Positions 1 through 11,200 of a stretch of DNA of 64,000 nucleotides are shown here, one piece after another. How positions within the stretch are numbered: position 1 is the stretch's first letter; each line of letters starts with the position of its first letter. The notes under the pieces were generated by a model. The model saw only the letters and a list, made by a program, of their open reading frames with translations. It was not told the DNA's origin and did not search any database. The stretch is from assembly GCA_023238725.1 (NCBI GenBank), contig CM041531.1:7973113-8037112 (forward strand). The letters run 5' to 3'. A program made the position numbers and the translations under genes. Source of the stretch: Scortum barcoo (lineage: Eukaryota; Chordata; Actinopteri; Centrarchiformes; Terapontidae).

Positions 1-217
1 AAGGTTGTTTTATTTGGAGAGGAAGATATATACATTTTGGGGTTGGGGGCCAACTTTGCATGATTCATAAGCATCCTTCTGAGCTATTCCATGTTTTGAT
101 CACTTACTTTCTTAGTCATTTAAGTGCTGATGAAGTGATATGATCTTGAACTCTCAGTCACTTTTTGAAATGTAAAATGGACTTTGTTATTATAACCTCT
201 CCTTTCTTCTCTTGCAG

Positions 218-305
218 CTCCAGAAAAACCTTCAGCCGTGACAGCAGGAGTGATTTTGACAACTATCAGCATATTCCTTCAAAACGTCTCCCTTTGATGA
301 ACTGA
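218..305 (+). CDS. Probable last coding exon of an unidentified upstream gene (partial)
   Basis: A strong 3' splice site (pyrimidine-rich tract ending TTGCAG at 212-217) is followed by a short open frame that ends in TGA at 303-305. In the favoured frame (first full codon at 219) the peptide is polar, starts SRKTFSRD and ends HIPSKRLPLMN, like the cytosolic tail of a larger protein. A second frame (from 220) is also open for about 25 codons and is more hydrophobic, so the phase is not certain. The rest of the gene lies left of the window. I do not recognise the protein. A 3' UTR would follow, with a possible ATTAAA signal at 642-647. Confidence 0.4.
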
Positions 306-740
306 ACTTCAATGCCTGTCTGGGATATTTGAGGAATGAATCCCACACATGAATGTTCTATGTATTCTGAGCTTGTCTCGCTTGTCAAGCTTTTATTTGC
401 ACTCTAGATGACTGTCAGAAAAACAAAAAGCACTGCTCACATTGAGCTTATTACTACTTTCACTAGTAGTGGCAGATTGTTAAATGATGTGACACAAAGG
501 GCCAATTTTTAATCAGAATGTGTAACCCTTTAAGCTTAAGATCAAATGTTGTCTAAAAGACTGTTTGAGATGTTAAATGTTTGCTTATGTGTAAAAAAAA
601 ATATTTTTAATAATGAATTGCTGGGACAACATGAATATAGTATTAAAAATATCTTATTATTATCAATCTGTTTGGTACACAGTTATAGATATAACACACC
701 TGACAGGAGCCCAGGTGCAGAGATACTCCTGAGACAGTCT
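306..740 (+). other. Probable 3' UTR of the upstream gene
   Basis: AT-rich non-coding sequence follows the putative stop codon at 303-305. It contains ATTAAA at 642-647 as a possible polyadenylation signal. Nothing else is recognisable, and this call depends on the upstream terminal exon being real. Confidence 0.3.
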
Positions 741-744
741 AGCA

Positions 745-945
745 CATGATAGCAGTGTGTAACATGCAGTCAGGAACGGCACTCATGGGACGCCACAACC
801 AAGTGGCTGGCATTGTGAACAGGAACATCTGCACTGTGTATGGGCTGGAAGTCCCCCGGTCAGAATGAAAACACCTCCTAAAGTGGCCCTGAATGGCCGA
901 GCTAAGATACTGTGTGGCTTGCGCATCTAGATTGACAAACTGGTG
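745..945 (+). pseudogene. Relic of a retrotransposon ORF (C-terminal region)
   Basis: The + strand reads GRHNQVAGIVNRNICT then VYGLEVPRSE from about 788. It then continues, after an in-frame stop and a frameshift, as TPPKVALNGRAKILCGLRI, a stop, and IDKLVI. I recognise this pattern (RHN-VA-IV, YGLE-PRSKW-TPPKV, RAKILWDF) from the C-terminal part of retrotransposon ORFs that recur in fish and invertebrate genomes. The frameshift and at least two stops show it is dead. The family name is from memory and was not checked. Confidence 0.55.
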
Positions 946-1150
946 ATATATTTTTGTGTGTGTGTGTAAGACAAAATTGAAATAATAATAATAACACCAA
1001 GGTATAATATTGCATATGTGTCATCTTTTTTGGGCTTATAATGTGGGAGCAACATGAAGGCTGTGCTGCACATAAACTGAGCAGCCTCCTTTAACACGTT
1101 GTAACTCTGGCAGAGAGCCAATGTTACAACGTGTTTTCATTCTGCAGGGC

Positions 1151-1321
1151 GGACCAATCACAGCTCTTAAACAACCCGTCACTGTTCATATCTGGCCAAT
1201 CAGAGCTCACGGGGAACCAACACTGGACCAATCAGAGCTCACGGAGAGCCACAACTGGACCAATCAGGGCTCACAGTGGACCAACACTGGATCAATCCCC
1301 GCTCTCAGTGGGTGGAGACTC
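1151..1321 (+). promoter_or_regulatory. Tandem CCAAT-box array upstream of sin3a
   Basis: Four 32-bp tandem units lie at 1194-1225, 1226-1257, 1258-1289 and 1290-1321. They are preceded by a related 42-bp unit from 1152. The first four carry a perfect CCAAT box (1154, 1196, 1228, 1260), usually as CCAATCAGRGCTCAC. The last unit has TCAAT at 1292. CCAAT is the known binding site of the trimeric factor NF-Y. The array ends just before the CpG-rich first exon of sin3a, where promoter CCAAT boxes are expected. NF-Y binding is inferred. Confidence 0.75.
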
Positions 1322-1339
1322 AACTGGTCCCGCCTCCGT

Positions 1340-1525
1340 GTGTTCAGGAACACACTGTTGTTAGCGACGTAGCCGCCGCGGACAGTCTCACCTTTATTTT
1401 GACATTTTCACTCTCGACCATTTCTCTGAATTTTACTCTCTGTCACGGCGGGGTGAAAACAGGAGCGGAGGTTCACCCGCGGGGCCTCTGTTGTGTGAAA
1501 TCGTTGCTGGCGGCAGTCCTGCGAG
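1340..1525 (+). other. sin3a: Probable non-coding exon 1 of sin3a
   Basis: This CpG-rich stretch ends in a consensus donor (GCGAG then GTAAGT at 1526). It lies upstream of the first coding exon, whose acceptor is at 5243. No start codon in frame with sin3a is present. The transcription start is not visible and 1340 is an estimate. CpG-rich sequence continues with interruptions to about 2720, so further alternative first exons are possible. Confidence 0.55.
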
Positions 1526-2275
1526 GTAAGTTAAAGTTAGCTCGTTAGCCGGGAAGCCACTGATGGCTGCTCGCTTCGTTGTTGTGCTAAGTTAGCATTA
1601 AGCTATCCGCTGTGTAACCTTGCCGCACAGACCGCAAAGCAGTCTAATCTCGGCTGGTTTTCTGTGACGACCCAACACGCTGTTGTATTTCGATCCTCCA
1701 GAAAAACACAGTGCGGGAGTTGAGCTGCGGCCACGTTAGCTCGGTAAGCTAAAATCTGAAATGAAGTTAGCAGGCTAAGAGCGGCGACCATGAATTAGCT
1801 GACATGCTAGCTGACCTGACAACATGCATTGAATTATTTTGTTGTGTCGTTAAATTGTACCAGCGGTCTTTTATTGTTGTTGTTTATACGAGTCATTCGT
1901 TACAAGCAGATGAGCACTCTGTGTGTCAACTTTTTGTAAAACTTGATGCGTCGTTAGCGACACGTAGCGACTAGTGCAAGTTAGCTTGTCGTGCTACTCA
2001 CTGACCTAGGCTAACCTAGCTGAAATTCAGCTGAATCCTGTAACTTTTATTTTAACGGCGGCGCATGCTTCACTAAATAAACACGTCGCCGCGGTGAAAC
2101 ACGACTTGTTTCTCTCCCTACACCCTCCACCTAACAGCTAAAAATGCTAAAAAGTCAGTTAGCCGACACGTTCAGCTCATCTGGGGGTGTTTTTTAGTTT
2201 TTAGCAACCGGAGTTCAGCTGACTGAGGGCGGCCAGCGATGACCCGATACTCGCCGCCTCTCCACGATCTTTTAG

Positions 2276-2363
2276 TCTGCCATGAATTAGCCGGTAGTCT
2301 GGCGTGAATTAGCCGGTAGTCTGCCATGAATTAGCCGGTAGTCTGGCGTGAATTAGCCGGTCG
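2276..2363 (+). repeat. 22-bp minisatellite, four units with alternating variants
   Basis: There are four head-to-tail 22-bp units (2276-2297, 2298-2319, 2320-2341, 2342-2363) with the core GAATTAGCCGGTAG. Units 1 and 3 read TCTGCCAT and units 2 and 4 read TCTGGCGT at their start. The array is therefore a duplicated 44-bp dimer. It lies in the CpG-rich part of sin3a intron 1. Confidence 0.9.
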
Positions 2364-2854
2364 TCAGCCGTCAGACAAGCGAAAGCGGTCGGCTCGGAAA
2401 AAAAACGGATGAGCTCGGTGTTTGGCAGAGAGGGGGAGGGGATGAGAGAGAGGCAGCGCCTACATGTAAAGAACAGGACGAAGTGGACATTTTAGGATTT
2501 TGTTGTTTCTTTTCAATTCAGATAACGCCGCCGTCTCTTTCAGAATTAATTTTAATTTCGGTATTTGAAGCTGGATATGCGACAGACACGGTGTCTCGGA
2601 GCGATCAGCCGCCTTGTGCTCCGGTGCTGCTGCTGCAGAGAGAGCCAGGCACAAATGTCTGCTGCCCTCCGAGCAGCTGCAGCGACGTCCGCCCAGGGAG
2701 CGTCCGTAAATTACTTTACCTCTGCGTACGTGCAGAGGCTCACCATGTGCAACACGGCTCTATTCATGCCAGTTGTTTTAAGATGTGAATTATAGAATTT
2801 ATTTTTTACTATTATTTTGATGTTTTTTATTTATTCTAGTTTTATCTGGCCTTA

Positions 2855-2935
2855 TGTGCTTATGCCACTTGCTGTTGTAACACTGCAAATTGCCCTGCTG
2901 AGGGATTAATAAAGGATTATCTTATTTAATTTATT
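2855..2935 (+). mobile_element. Non-LTR retrotransposon 3' tail fragment
   Basis: The sequence ends GAGGGATTAATAAAGGATTATCTTATTT, close to the recurrent fish tail in which a CCC/GGGATCAATAAAG block is followed by short TTAT or ATCT repeats. Related tails occur at 3809 (antisense), 47795-47930 and 50440-50510. This kind of tail is typical of Rex1-like and related LINE 3' ends; the exact family is not established here. Confidence 0.5.
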
Positions 2936-3779
2936 GATTTATTACAACATTACAACAAGATAATTTCTTTCTGGATTTGGTTTAACAGCTGCATAAATAA
3001 TAGTAATAAGTTTAAACATGTATCAACATAGTCACATGTACATCAACAAGTTATTTTATTAAGTATATCTGTACAGTCTAATGTGATCTAATACAATAGC
3101 TCTGTTGTAAATTATATTTTTACAAAGCCTGTGAGTTTTTCGGGTTTTTTGACATTGTCAGAAAGGTAATAATTCTCCTTTAGAAAGAAAACACTTGTGT
3201 CCTCTATAATAAACAAAGTAGAATAATTTCTTCTGACAGTGTCACAGTGAAAAAGGTTCTGTATAAGTAGAATTCATGGCATGGTATTGGATCACATATT
3301 GTATAAACAATAACTAAATATTATTATTTGTTTACATGTAATAATTTTATGTAATATGTAATAAATATCAACTTCTGTCACTATCTCAGATTCAAACTCT
3401 ACAGGCAGAGTTGTGAGTTCTTGATGTTTGAAATCAAAACTTTTGATGGGACTGAATTAAACATTTAAACACATTTAGTAGAATTAATAGTAGAAATCGA
3501 TGGGTTAAGTCTTTTTAAACATCACTGTCATTATAGTTGTGAAAAACTAAAGCAGTTGTGGACATCCGGCATTTTGTTCCTGTGACTTTACAGACGGTCC
3601 CTAACCTTCTGCCAGCCATTCTGCTGAGCAGTGACAGCATTTCTATTTAGGGAGTCATGGACGAGCATTTGGTCTTATCGTTCTTCATAGCCTTTTGTTT
3701 TGATGCAAGTTAATCTCTAGTTTTGTTTCTCTTAATTTATTTGTATATCTTTGTGTTTTGTGTATTTTTTTTTTAATTG

Positions 3780-4145
3780 TAATAGATAGATAGATAGATA
3801 GATATATTTTATTAATCTCAAGATGGGAAATTACAGTTTAGCAGCAGCATTACACAATAATACAATGAAATAAAAAGAAGACAAACCTAGACATATTAAA
3901 ACAATATAAAATAAAATGTATAGAAAATGTATAAATAAGCAGTATTGATTGTGGTGCAAAATAAATATAAGGTGCAGTGAACAGATAAGTACAGTGAACA
4001 GTGTGTATGAAAAACTCATAAAGTGCTTATAGACTGTGTGTTATGACCAGAGTATTAGCTGCTGTTGTACAGTGAGATGGCATGTGGCAGGAAAGATTTC
4101 CTGTATCTGTCCTTTCGACAGCGGAGCTGTAATCTTGGCACTTGT
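3780..4145 (-). mobile_element. Antisense non-LTR retrotransposon fragment with TAGA tail
   Basis: A (TAGA)n run at 3782-3806 is joined to TATTTTATTAATCTCAAGATGGGAAATTAC. Read on the - strand this is a retrotransposon 3' end (GGGAAATTA..., AATAAA, then ATCT repeats). The body reaches to about 4140, where the block around CAGGAAAGATTTCCTGTATCTG resembles a common teleost element. The coding region is truncated and no ORF survives. Confidence 0.55.
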
Positions 4146-5265
4146 AAAATAGGACTCTCAAATGTAAATATAGTGCAAATAAAGGTCAAATTTAAGATAA
4201 TTGCATGGCTTGAGAATACCAAAAATGTGACCATGGTGGCTGCACAGTGGAACAGTTTTCACAGCAGTGTTATTTCTGTCAGAACACTGTCAAACAGCAG
4301 TATTTCAGTTGTTCACTTGGAGCTGTTTTCAGGCAACACTGTGAGATAGAGAGGCGCAGTTTTAAATGCGACGTTGATTTATGCAAAAATCATAGGTTTC
4401 AAACACATAACATTTCAGATCTGTGGTTGTGTTGTTGGACCTTTGTATAAAGCCTCTGTTTATAACTGGTTTGCTATGTCAACAACAACAATGTCAACAA
4501 TTGTCCTGATAATTTCTGCCATTATACAACTGTGTAACACTTGTGGTAAAGTTTTATTGGATTGCATTAGACTGAAACACTGCTCTGCTCCCAGAATGAT
4601 CAAAGAGTCAAGTTAATGCCACACTGACCCGATCTGAATCAAAAAAACTATTATGATACACTTCATAAATTTAGGATTCAGCCGAATTACATTACTTTGT
4701 ATTTATTTATTTTTATTATGGGTGTATTGATCTCTGTAAAAACAAATGGTATGCATTGAAGTTGGAAGCATTTGAGGTAATTTTACAGCAGTGTTAACAT
4801 CCATGTGTTTGCAGCGCAGTCGGTACATGTTAAACAAGTAATATTCTGCATCACAGCTGAGGAGTCATTATAGACACTGGCCTACCTTTTTATCAGCTAA
4901 ATTTAAGAGAAACCTGCTGAATGTGTCCAAACTGAAAATCTAAATCTTGATCCAGTTTATTTCTATTTTTTCCATGTATTATCACCCAGGCAGGTTTAAA
5001 CTGGAATTCTGTTTAGATTGCATTAAAAACATCAGTGTTTGTGCAGACAAACTAACAAGGACTGTTGGCATTTCTCAAACGACAGTGAAGTTCCCTCTCT
5101 TTAAAAATACTTAAGTAAAATCACTTCATCCTGAAAAAGCGGCTGTTGCTTGAATGTTGATTTATAAAAGTATTACTGTCTACCTGTGATTCTCTCTGTC
5201 CAAATATACTTTACATCCCTGATCAGTGTCTTTGTCACTTTAGACCCTTTGAGTATGCGTATACA

Positions 5266-8200
5266 ATGAAGAGGCGTGTGGAGGACCAGGAACCAATATT
5301 TGCGCCTCAGCAACAGCAATCACGTCGCCCCCCAGTTCAAGGCATTGCAGACAGCTTCCAGCACCGGGCCCTCGCCCCGGCCCCTACTGTGAGCGAGACA
5401 CCTGCAGACAACATGCAGCCATCCACCAGCATCCAGTATTCTCTCCCCCAAGGCTACCAGGTATGAATATATTCAGTGTGGACATCCGCTTCAGGTTTAG
5501 GAGTTGCTGTTTATGTTCAGTTAGGTCTTGGTTTATACATCATATAAAATTATTTCTTCTTCTTTCTAAAAAGGTGCCTACAATGCCTCAGAGCACAAGT
5601 GGACATGGACATGGACATGGACATAACAACACTGCACCTCTTGTTGGTCCCCACGCACACAACCTAGCAGTTCAGTCCCAAGGCCCTGCAGTGGTCCAAG
5701 GACACGTTCATCCACCCACACCCCTGACGTCAACCCAAGGACAGCAGCAGTTTCAGCGACTGAAGGTAACCCTACATGGACAAATGTACTAAGTTTAGAG
5801 TAGCTCTACCAAAGGAAACAAAAACGGTTATCTAAGCCAAGTGTGCTGATTTAATGAAATCACCAACGTAAGACTGTCTTTAACATATTGAGGATAATTA
5901 AGTTCCTACTCTACTATTATTATTTATCACTATTTACTTTGCAGGTTGAAGATGCATTGTCCTATCTGGATCAAGTGAAGCTGCAGTTTGGGAATCAGCC
6001 ACAAGTTTATAATGATTTCCTTGATATTATGAAAGAGTTCAAGTCTCAGAGGTCAGTTTGAATTTGTGTTATCCTCAACATTTATAAAGATTTATTGTGT
6101 TGAACAATGTCTATGGATCAGGTTGATGATTAATCAGATACTGTATACCCATCCTTCATTCTGTTCTGTTACTACAGTATAGACACCCCGGGAGTTATCA
6201 ACCGTGTGTCACAGCTCTTCAAGGGCCATCCAGACCTCATTATGGGTTTTAACACTTTCCTGCCACCCGGATATAAGATTGAGGTTCAAACCAACGATCT
6301 CGTCAATGTTACCACGCCAGGTCAGATCCACTACATCACCCCTCACGGTATCTCTGTTCAGAACCTCCCTTCAAGTGGACCATCCAGCCAAACTACAAGC
6401 CACCACCAGCACCAGAGTCTGCCGCAGGCTGGCCCGCACACTACCACCACCACCACCACCTCCACTGCCACCACCGCCCCACCCACCCTCACCCAGCCGG
6501 CTCCAAATAAAACCAGCAAGGTACAATACAGGCTTTTTTTTTTTTTTTAAAGCCTTGCCTTTCGCGATTTTGCTAACATGCCTTTTGTGCAGCAGAGTGA
6601 ATCTTTCCTTGATGAGTGTAATGACATACTTGTGCTCTTCTCTTTTAATCCCATAAGCCAATTCAATCTCCAGCCCACACGCCCACCAGCCAGCCCAACC
6701 CCTCCATCCCATCCTACGCCTCACCGCGCTCACCTTCGGTTCAGTCCCACACCCCTGTGAGCAGCACGCCGTCCGGTGGGCCACCCCTCCAGAACAACCA
6801 GCCTGTGGAGTTCAACCACGCTATAAATTATGTTAACAAGATCAAGAACCGCTTTCAGGGTCAGCCAGACATCTACAAAGCCTTCTTGGAAATCCTGCAT
6901 ACATACCAGGTAAGAAAAATACAAACAAAAAAATATTCAGGCTGTTTGTTTGTTGTTGTTTGTACAAAACATAACTTTTGCCTGATAGAGAAAGGAAAAT
7001 TAGATCCATATCTTTTTCATTTTTATTATAACTTTTCCAGAAGGAGCAACGAAATGCTAAGGAGGCAGGAGGCAACTACACCCCAGCACTGACTGAGCAG
7101 GAGGTCTACACTCAGGTGGCAAAACTCTTCAAGAACCAGGAGGACCTGCTCTCAGAATTTGGACAATTCCTGCCTGATGCAAACAGCTCAATGGTGAGTC
7201 TGTGAATACCCGCAGCCTCTTATTCTGACAAGATAGGCTCCTTTTGGTATATTGAGCTTCTTCCAAAGTTGACCATATTAACACACATTTTCTTTGATGC
7301 TTCCTGTTCATTTTTATGACCTGTCTTTGATGAGATTATGATGTCTAATGCTTCTCTCAGCTGCTGGGCAAGACGACGCCAGACAGGGCAGAATCGGTGC
7401 GTAATGATCACGGTGGCACAGTAAAGAGACCCTTACTGAACAACAAGCAGAGGCTGAGCCAGAACGGCCTGCCAATCAGGAGACCCGCTGGAGTCGGAGC
7501 CACACCGCCTGTAAAGGTACACACCACTGCACATGCTGACAGCCTGCATACATTCAGCTGTTGGCTTCTGTCTGCCATATTGTAGATGCCAGAACTATCA
7601 GTATATTGCAGCATGCTTTATTAAACTGCTGTTTAGTGAGGTTTATTACATAAACTGATAACTGGTTGTATTAAAATCTTCCCAAACACAGATTGTTAAT
7701 TTCTGTTACATGTACCATTTTCAAAATAAAATGTTTTTGTGGTCTTGCAACAACCATAATTGTTTAATTACTTTACACCCTTGCAGAAGAAACCCAAAAT
7801 ACTGGGAAAGGACCACGGCATGACTGAAGTCAGCAAACACAGCACGAGCACTGAAACTATGTTCTTCGAGAAGGTCAGTGTTGTTAAATTCACTATGACT
7901 TTTGTTCATCTAAAGTTCTGCAATGACAAGAAGATAATTATTACCACATTTTTAATAATATGAAGAAATCATCTCAAGAGGAAGTTTCTTTATTTTGTGT
8001 TTTGTCATCACTGAAAAACAGGTGAAAAAAGCGCTTCGGAGCTCTGAGGCGTATGACAACTTCCTGCGGTGTCTTCACATTTTCAATCAGGAAGTTATTT
8101 CACGTGCAGAACTTGTGCAGTTAGTCATCCCGTTTCTTGGGTGAGTTTAAACAAACAAAAGCTTGAGTTTTAAACAGGTATTTAGTACTGTGGACATATG

Positions 8201-11200
8201 AAGTACAACTCTGCTAGTAATTTTTTAGCTCCTCGATGAGTAATTTTCAGTTTTAATGAATGATATATTGTGATGTTTTCCTCCAATAACTGCATGTCTT
8301 TTATGTACTCTTTGGATATGAAATGAAATATAGTACTGTTTTGATCTGTTTCAGTATGAATGTACTGTAATGTACATTTAATACGTATATCTATCACCAG
8401 TGTCAATGTCACACAACCACAGGGCCACAGCCTCTTATTAATTGTTTTAATGTACTTTTTTGCATGGTTGACAGAAAATTCCCAGAGCTTTTTACATGGT
8501 TTAAAAACTTCCTGGGCTACCGTGAGTCCAGTCACGGGGAGACGAGCCATGCAGAGAGTTTACCCAAGGAGCGTGCAACAGAGGGCATCGCCATGGAGAT
8601 CGACTACGCGTCCTGCAAGAGGCTGGGGTCCAGCTACAGAGCACTGCCGAAGAGCTACCAGCAGCCCAAGTGCACAGGAAGGACGCCGCTGTGCAGAGAG
8701 GTGAGTCACTAAATGACTAAAGTTATTAAAGGTATGTCTGTCAGTTGGTGATTGTAATCTAATATTTGCCACACACCAGATTCCAGTGAAATGAACAATA
8801 GTAAATAATGAGTAACGAAGCATAAACAAAGCAGAGGTGCAACTAAAGATTATTTTCACCTTGGATTTGTTGGCAAATTGCTTGATTGGACATTAAGTCT
8901 AAGAATGACATCAAATGTCAAATAACCATTTTATGTTAATAGTGAATGAAATTATTTTGTCATTGTTATTGTGTCAGATTCAGTTATCAGAAAAATCCAA
9001 ATATTTTCACTCTCACATTTGCAATTGCTGTAACAATTATTGGCTACAGCTTAGCAAAGCTAATGATTAACTAATTGATTACTTGACCCTGTGTTTTGTC
9101 ACACAAACGAGGCTATCCTCTAATTAGTTCTTTTACATAGGATTGCTTCATCTAAACAAGTCCTATTCATAATGAACTTTGAAGCATGGTTTTCTTTTAA
9201 AAAAATAATTTAACTTAATGTTCTATTGTAGGTCCTGAATGACACGTGGGTGTCATTTCCATCGTGGTCTGAGGATTCTACATTTGTCAGCTCCAAGAAG
9301 ACTCAATACGAGGAGCACATTTACCGATGTGAGGATGAGCGTTTTGAGGTGAGGAATACTCGGTCCACTCGCACTAAAAGTAAAAACTAAGTAAAAACTG
9401 CAGCTCCTTGTGCCGCACTCCATGATGCACTTGATGCTCAAGAGTTAAAAGGCTGCTGACATCACCATTCGTAATCAGACATAGTTAAACTCATTGTCAA
9501 TAATTTCACTGTGATTTTGTCTCCTGTAGTTGGATGTTGTGTTGGAGGCTAACCTTGCTACGATACGAATGCTGGAGACGGTGCAGCGGAGGCTTTCCCG
9601 CATGTCCGCCGAGGAGCAGCTGCGCTTCAAACTGGACAACACATTGGGCGGCTCCTCAGAGGTCATTCACCGCAAAGCGATCCAGAGGATATATGGTGAC
9701 AAGGCCCACGACATCATCGACGGGCTCAAGAGGAATCCAGCTGTGTCTGTCCCCATAGTGCTGAAAAGGTTTATAGTCTGATCTTAGTTTTTTTTTTTTT
9801 TTTTAATCTGCCTCTGCTCAGGGCTCAACAGTTGTTCACATTCTCTAACATTTTATTTAGAAACACTTTAGGTTGTGCATCACGTCTTTTCTCACGGTTT
9901 CAGACTAAAAATGAAGGAGGAGGAGTGGAGAGAAGCTCAGAGAGGCTTCAACAAAATCTGGCGGGAGCAGAATGAAAAGTATTACCTGAAGTCACTCGAC
10001 CATCAAGGCATCAACTTCAAGCAGAATGACACCAAAGTGTTGCGTTCAAAGACCTTACTCAATGAAATAGAGATGCTTTATGATGACGTAAGTTAACATG
10101 TTCTCCATGACAATCATTTGACTAATTTAAAAGAAGGAAACTGTGTTGTATGTGCTTTTGATAAAGTAATTGTTTTCCACAACACAGTTTGATTCATTTT
10201 TTTGAAGCTGTAAATGGGACTTAGATCACTTGTTCATGTTGTTTAGATTTTTTTGCTTTAATGCAGAAAGTTACTGTGTAATAAGAGAAATACTTCAAAG
10301 TACCTCGGCCCAATAAAGTCTATCTGTGTCCTTAGCGACAGGAGCGAGCATCAGAGGAAACACCGCCACCAAGCGGCCCACACATGACCCTGACCTTTGA
10401 AGACAGCCAGATTCTGGAGGACGCTGCTGCCCTCATCATCCACCATGTCAAACGACAGGTGGGCATCCAGAAAGAAGACAAGTACAAGATCAAACAGATC
10501 ATCCACCACTTCATCCCTGACCTGCTGTTTGCACGGCGAGGTGAGCTGTCTGATGTGGAAGAGGAGGAAGAAGAGGAGGAAGAAGACATGGAGATGGATC
10601 AAGACGGCCCCAAGAAGCACAATGGCCTGCCGGGCAGCAGCCCATCAAAGTCCAAGCTCCTCTTCAGCAACACGGCGGTCCAGAAGCTGCACGGCACAGA
10701 TGATGCCTACAACATGTTCTTCGTGAACAACTATTGGTACATCTTCCTCCGTCTTCACCACATCCTCTGCTCTCGCCTGCTGCGAATCTACGGCCAAGCT
10801 GAGAAGCAGATTGAGGAGGAGGCCCGTGAGCGGGAGTGGGAAAGAGAAGTGTTGGGGCTCAAAAGGGAGAAAAATGAAAATCCAGCTATCCAACTGAAGA
10901 TGAAGGAGCCAAGTAAGTGGAAAAACAAGATCAGTGGTTTTAGTTTAGTTATTCTTTATTTATTTACTATAATTACAAATCAAATCCTTATTAACCTGTG
11001 CAACCATGGTGTATCATATTTGTCATTTCCCACCAGATAAGGTGTAACACATTTACTATTTTCTGTCTACAGTGGATGTCGATGTAGAGGACTATTACTC
11101 AGTGTTTCTGGAAATGGTACGTAATCTCTTGGATGGGAACATGGAGCCAGCTCAGTACGAGGACTCCCTGAGGGAAATGTTTACTATCCATGCCTACATT

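Larger units (their letters stand above)
1526..5243 (+). other. sin3a: sin3a intron 1
   Basis: This is a long first intron between the non-coding exon and the coding exon at 5244. The first 1.2 kb is CpG-rich. It contains a 22-bp tandem repeat (2276-2363), a retrotransposon 3' tail (about 2855-2935) and an antisense retrotransposon fragment (about 3780-4145). The rest is AT-rich with no recognisable feature. Confidence 0.6.

Noticed and set aside
1151..2363. Regularly spaced repeats resembling a CRISPR array
   Set aside because: The repeats are contiguous tandem units with no unique spacers, in vertebrate DNA without cas genes.
6371..6784. 137-codon open frame on the - strand
   Set aside because: Antisense to sin3a exons and an intron; glycine-rich only because of the Thr/Pro-rich sense sequence.
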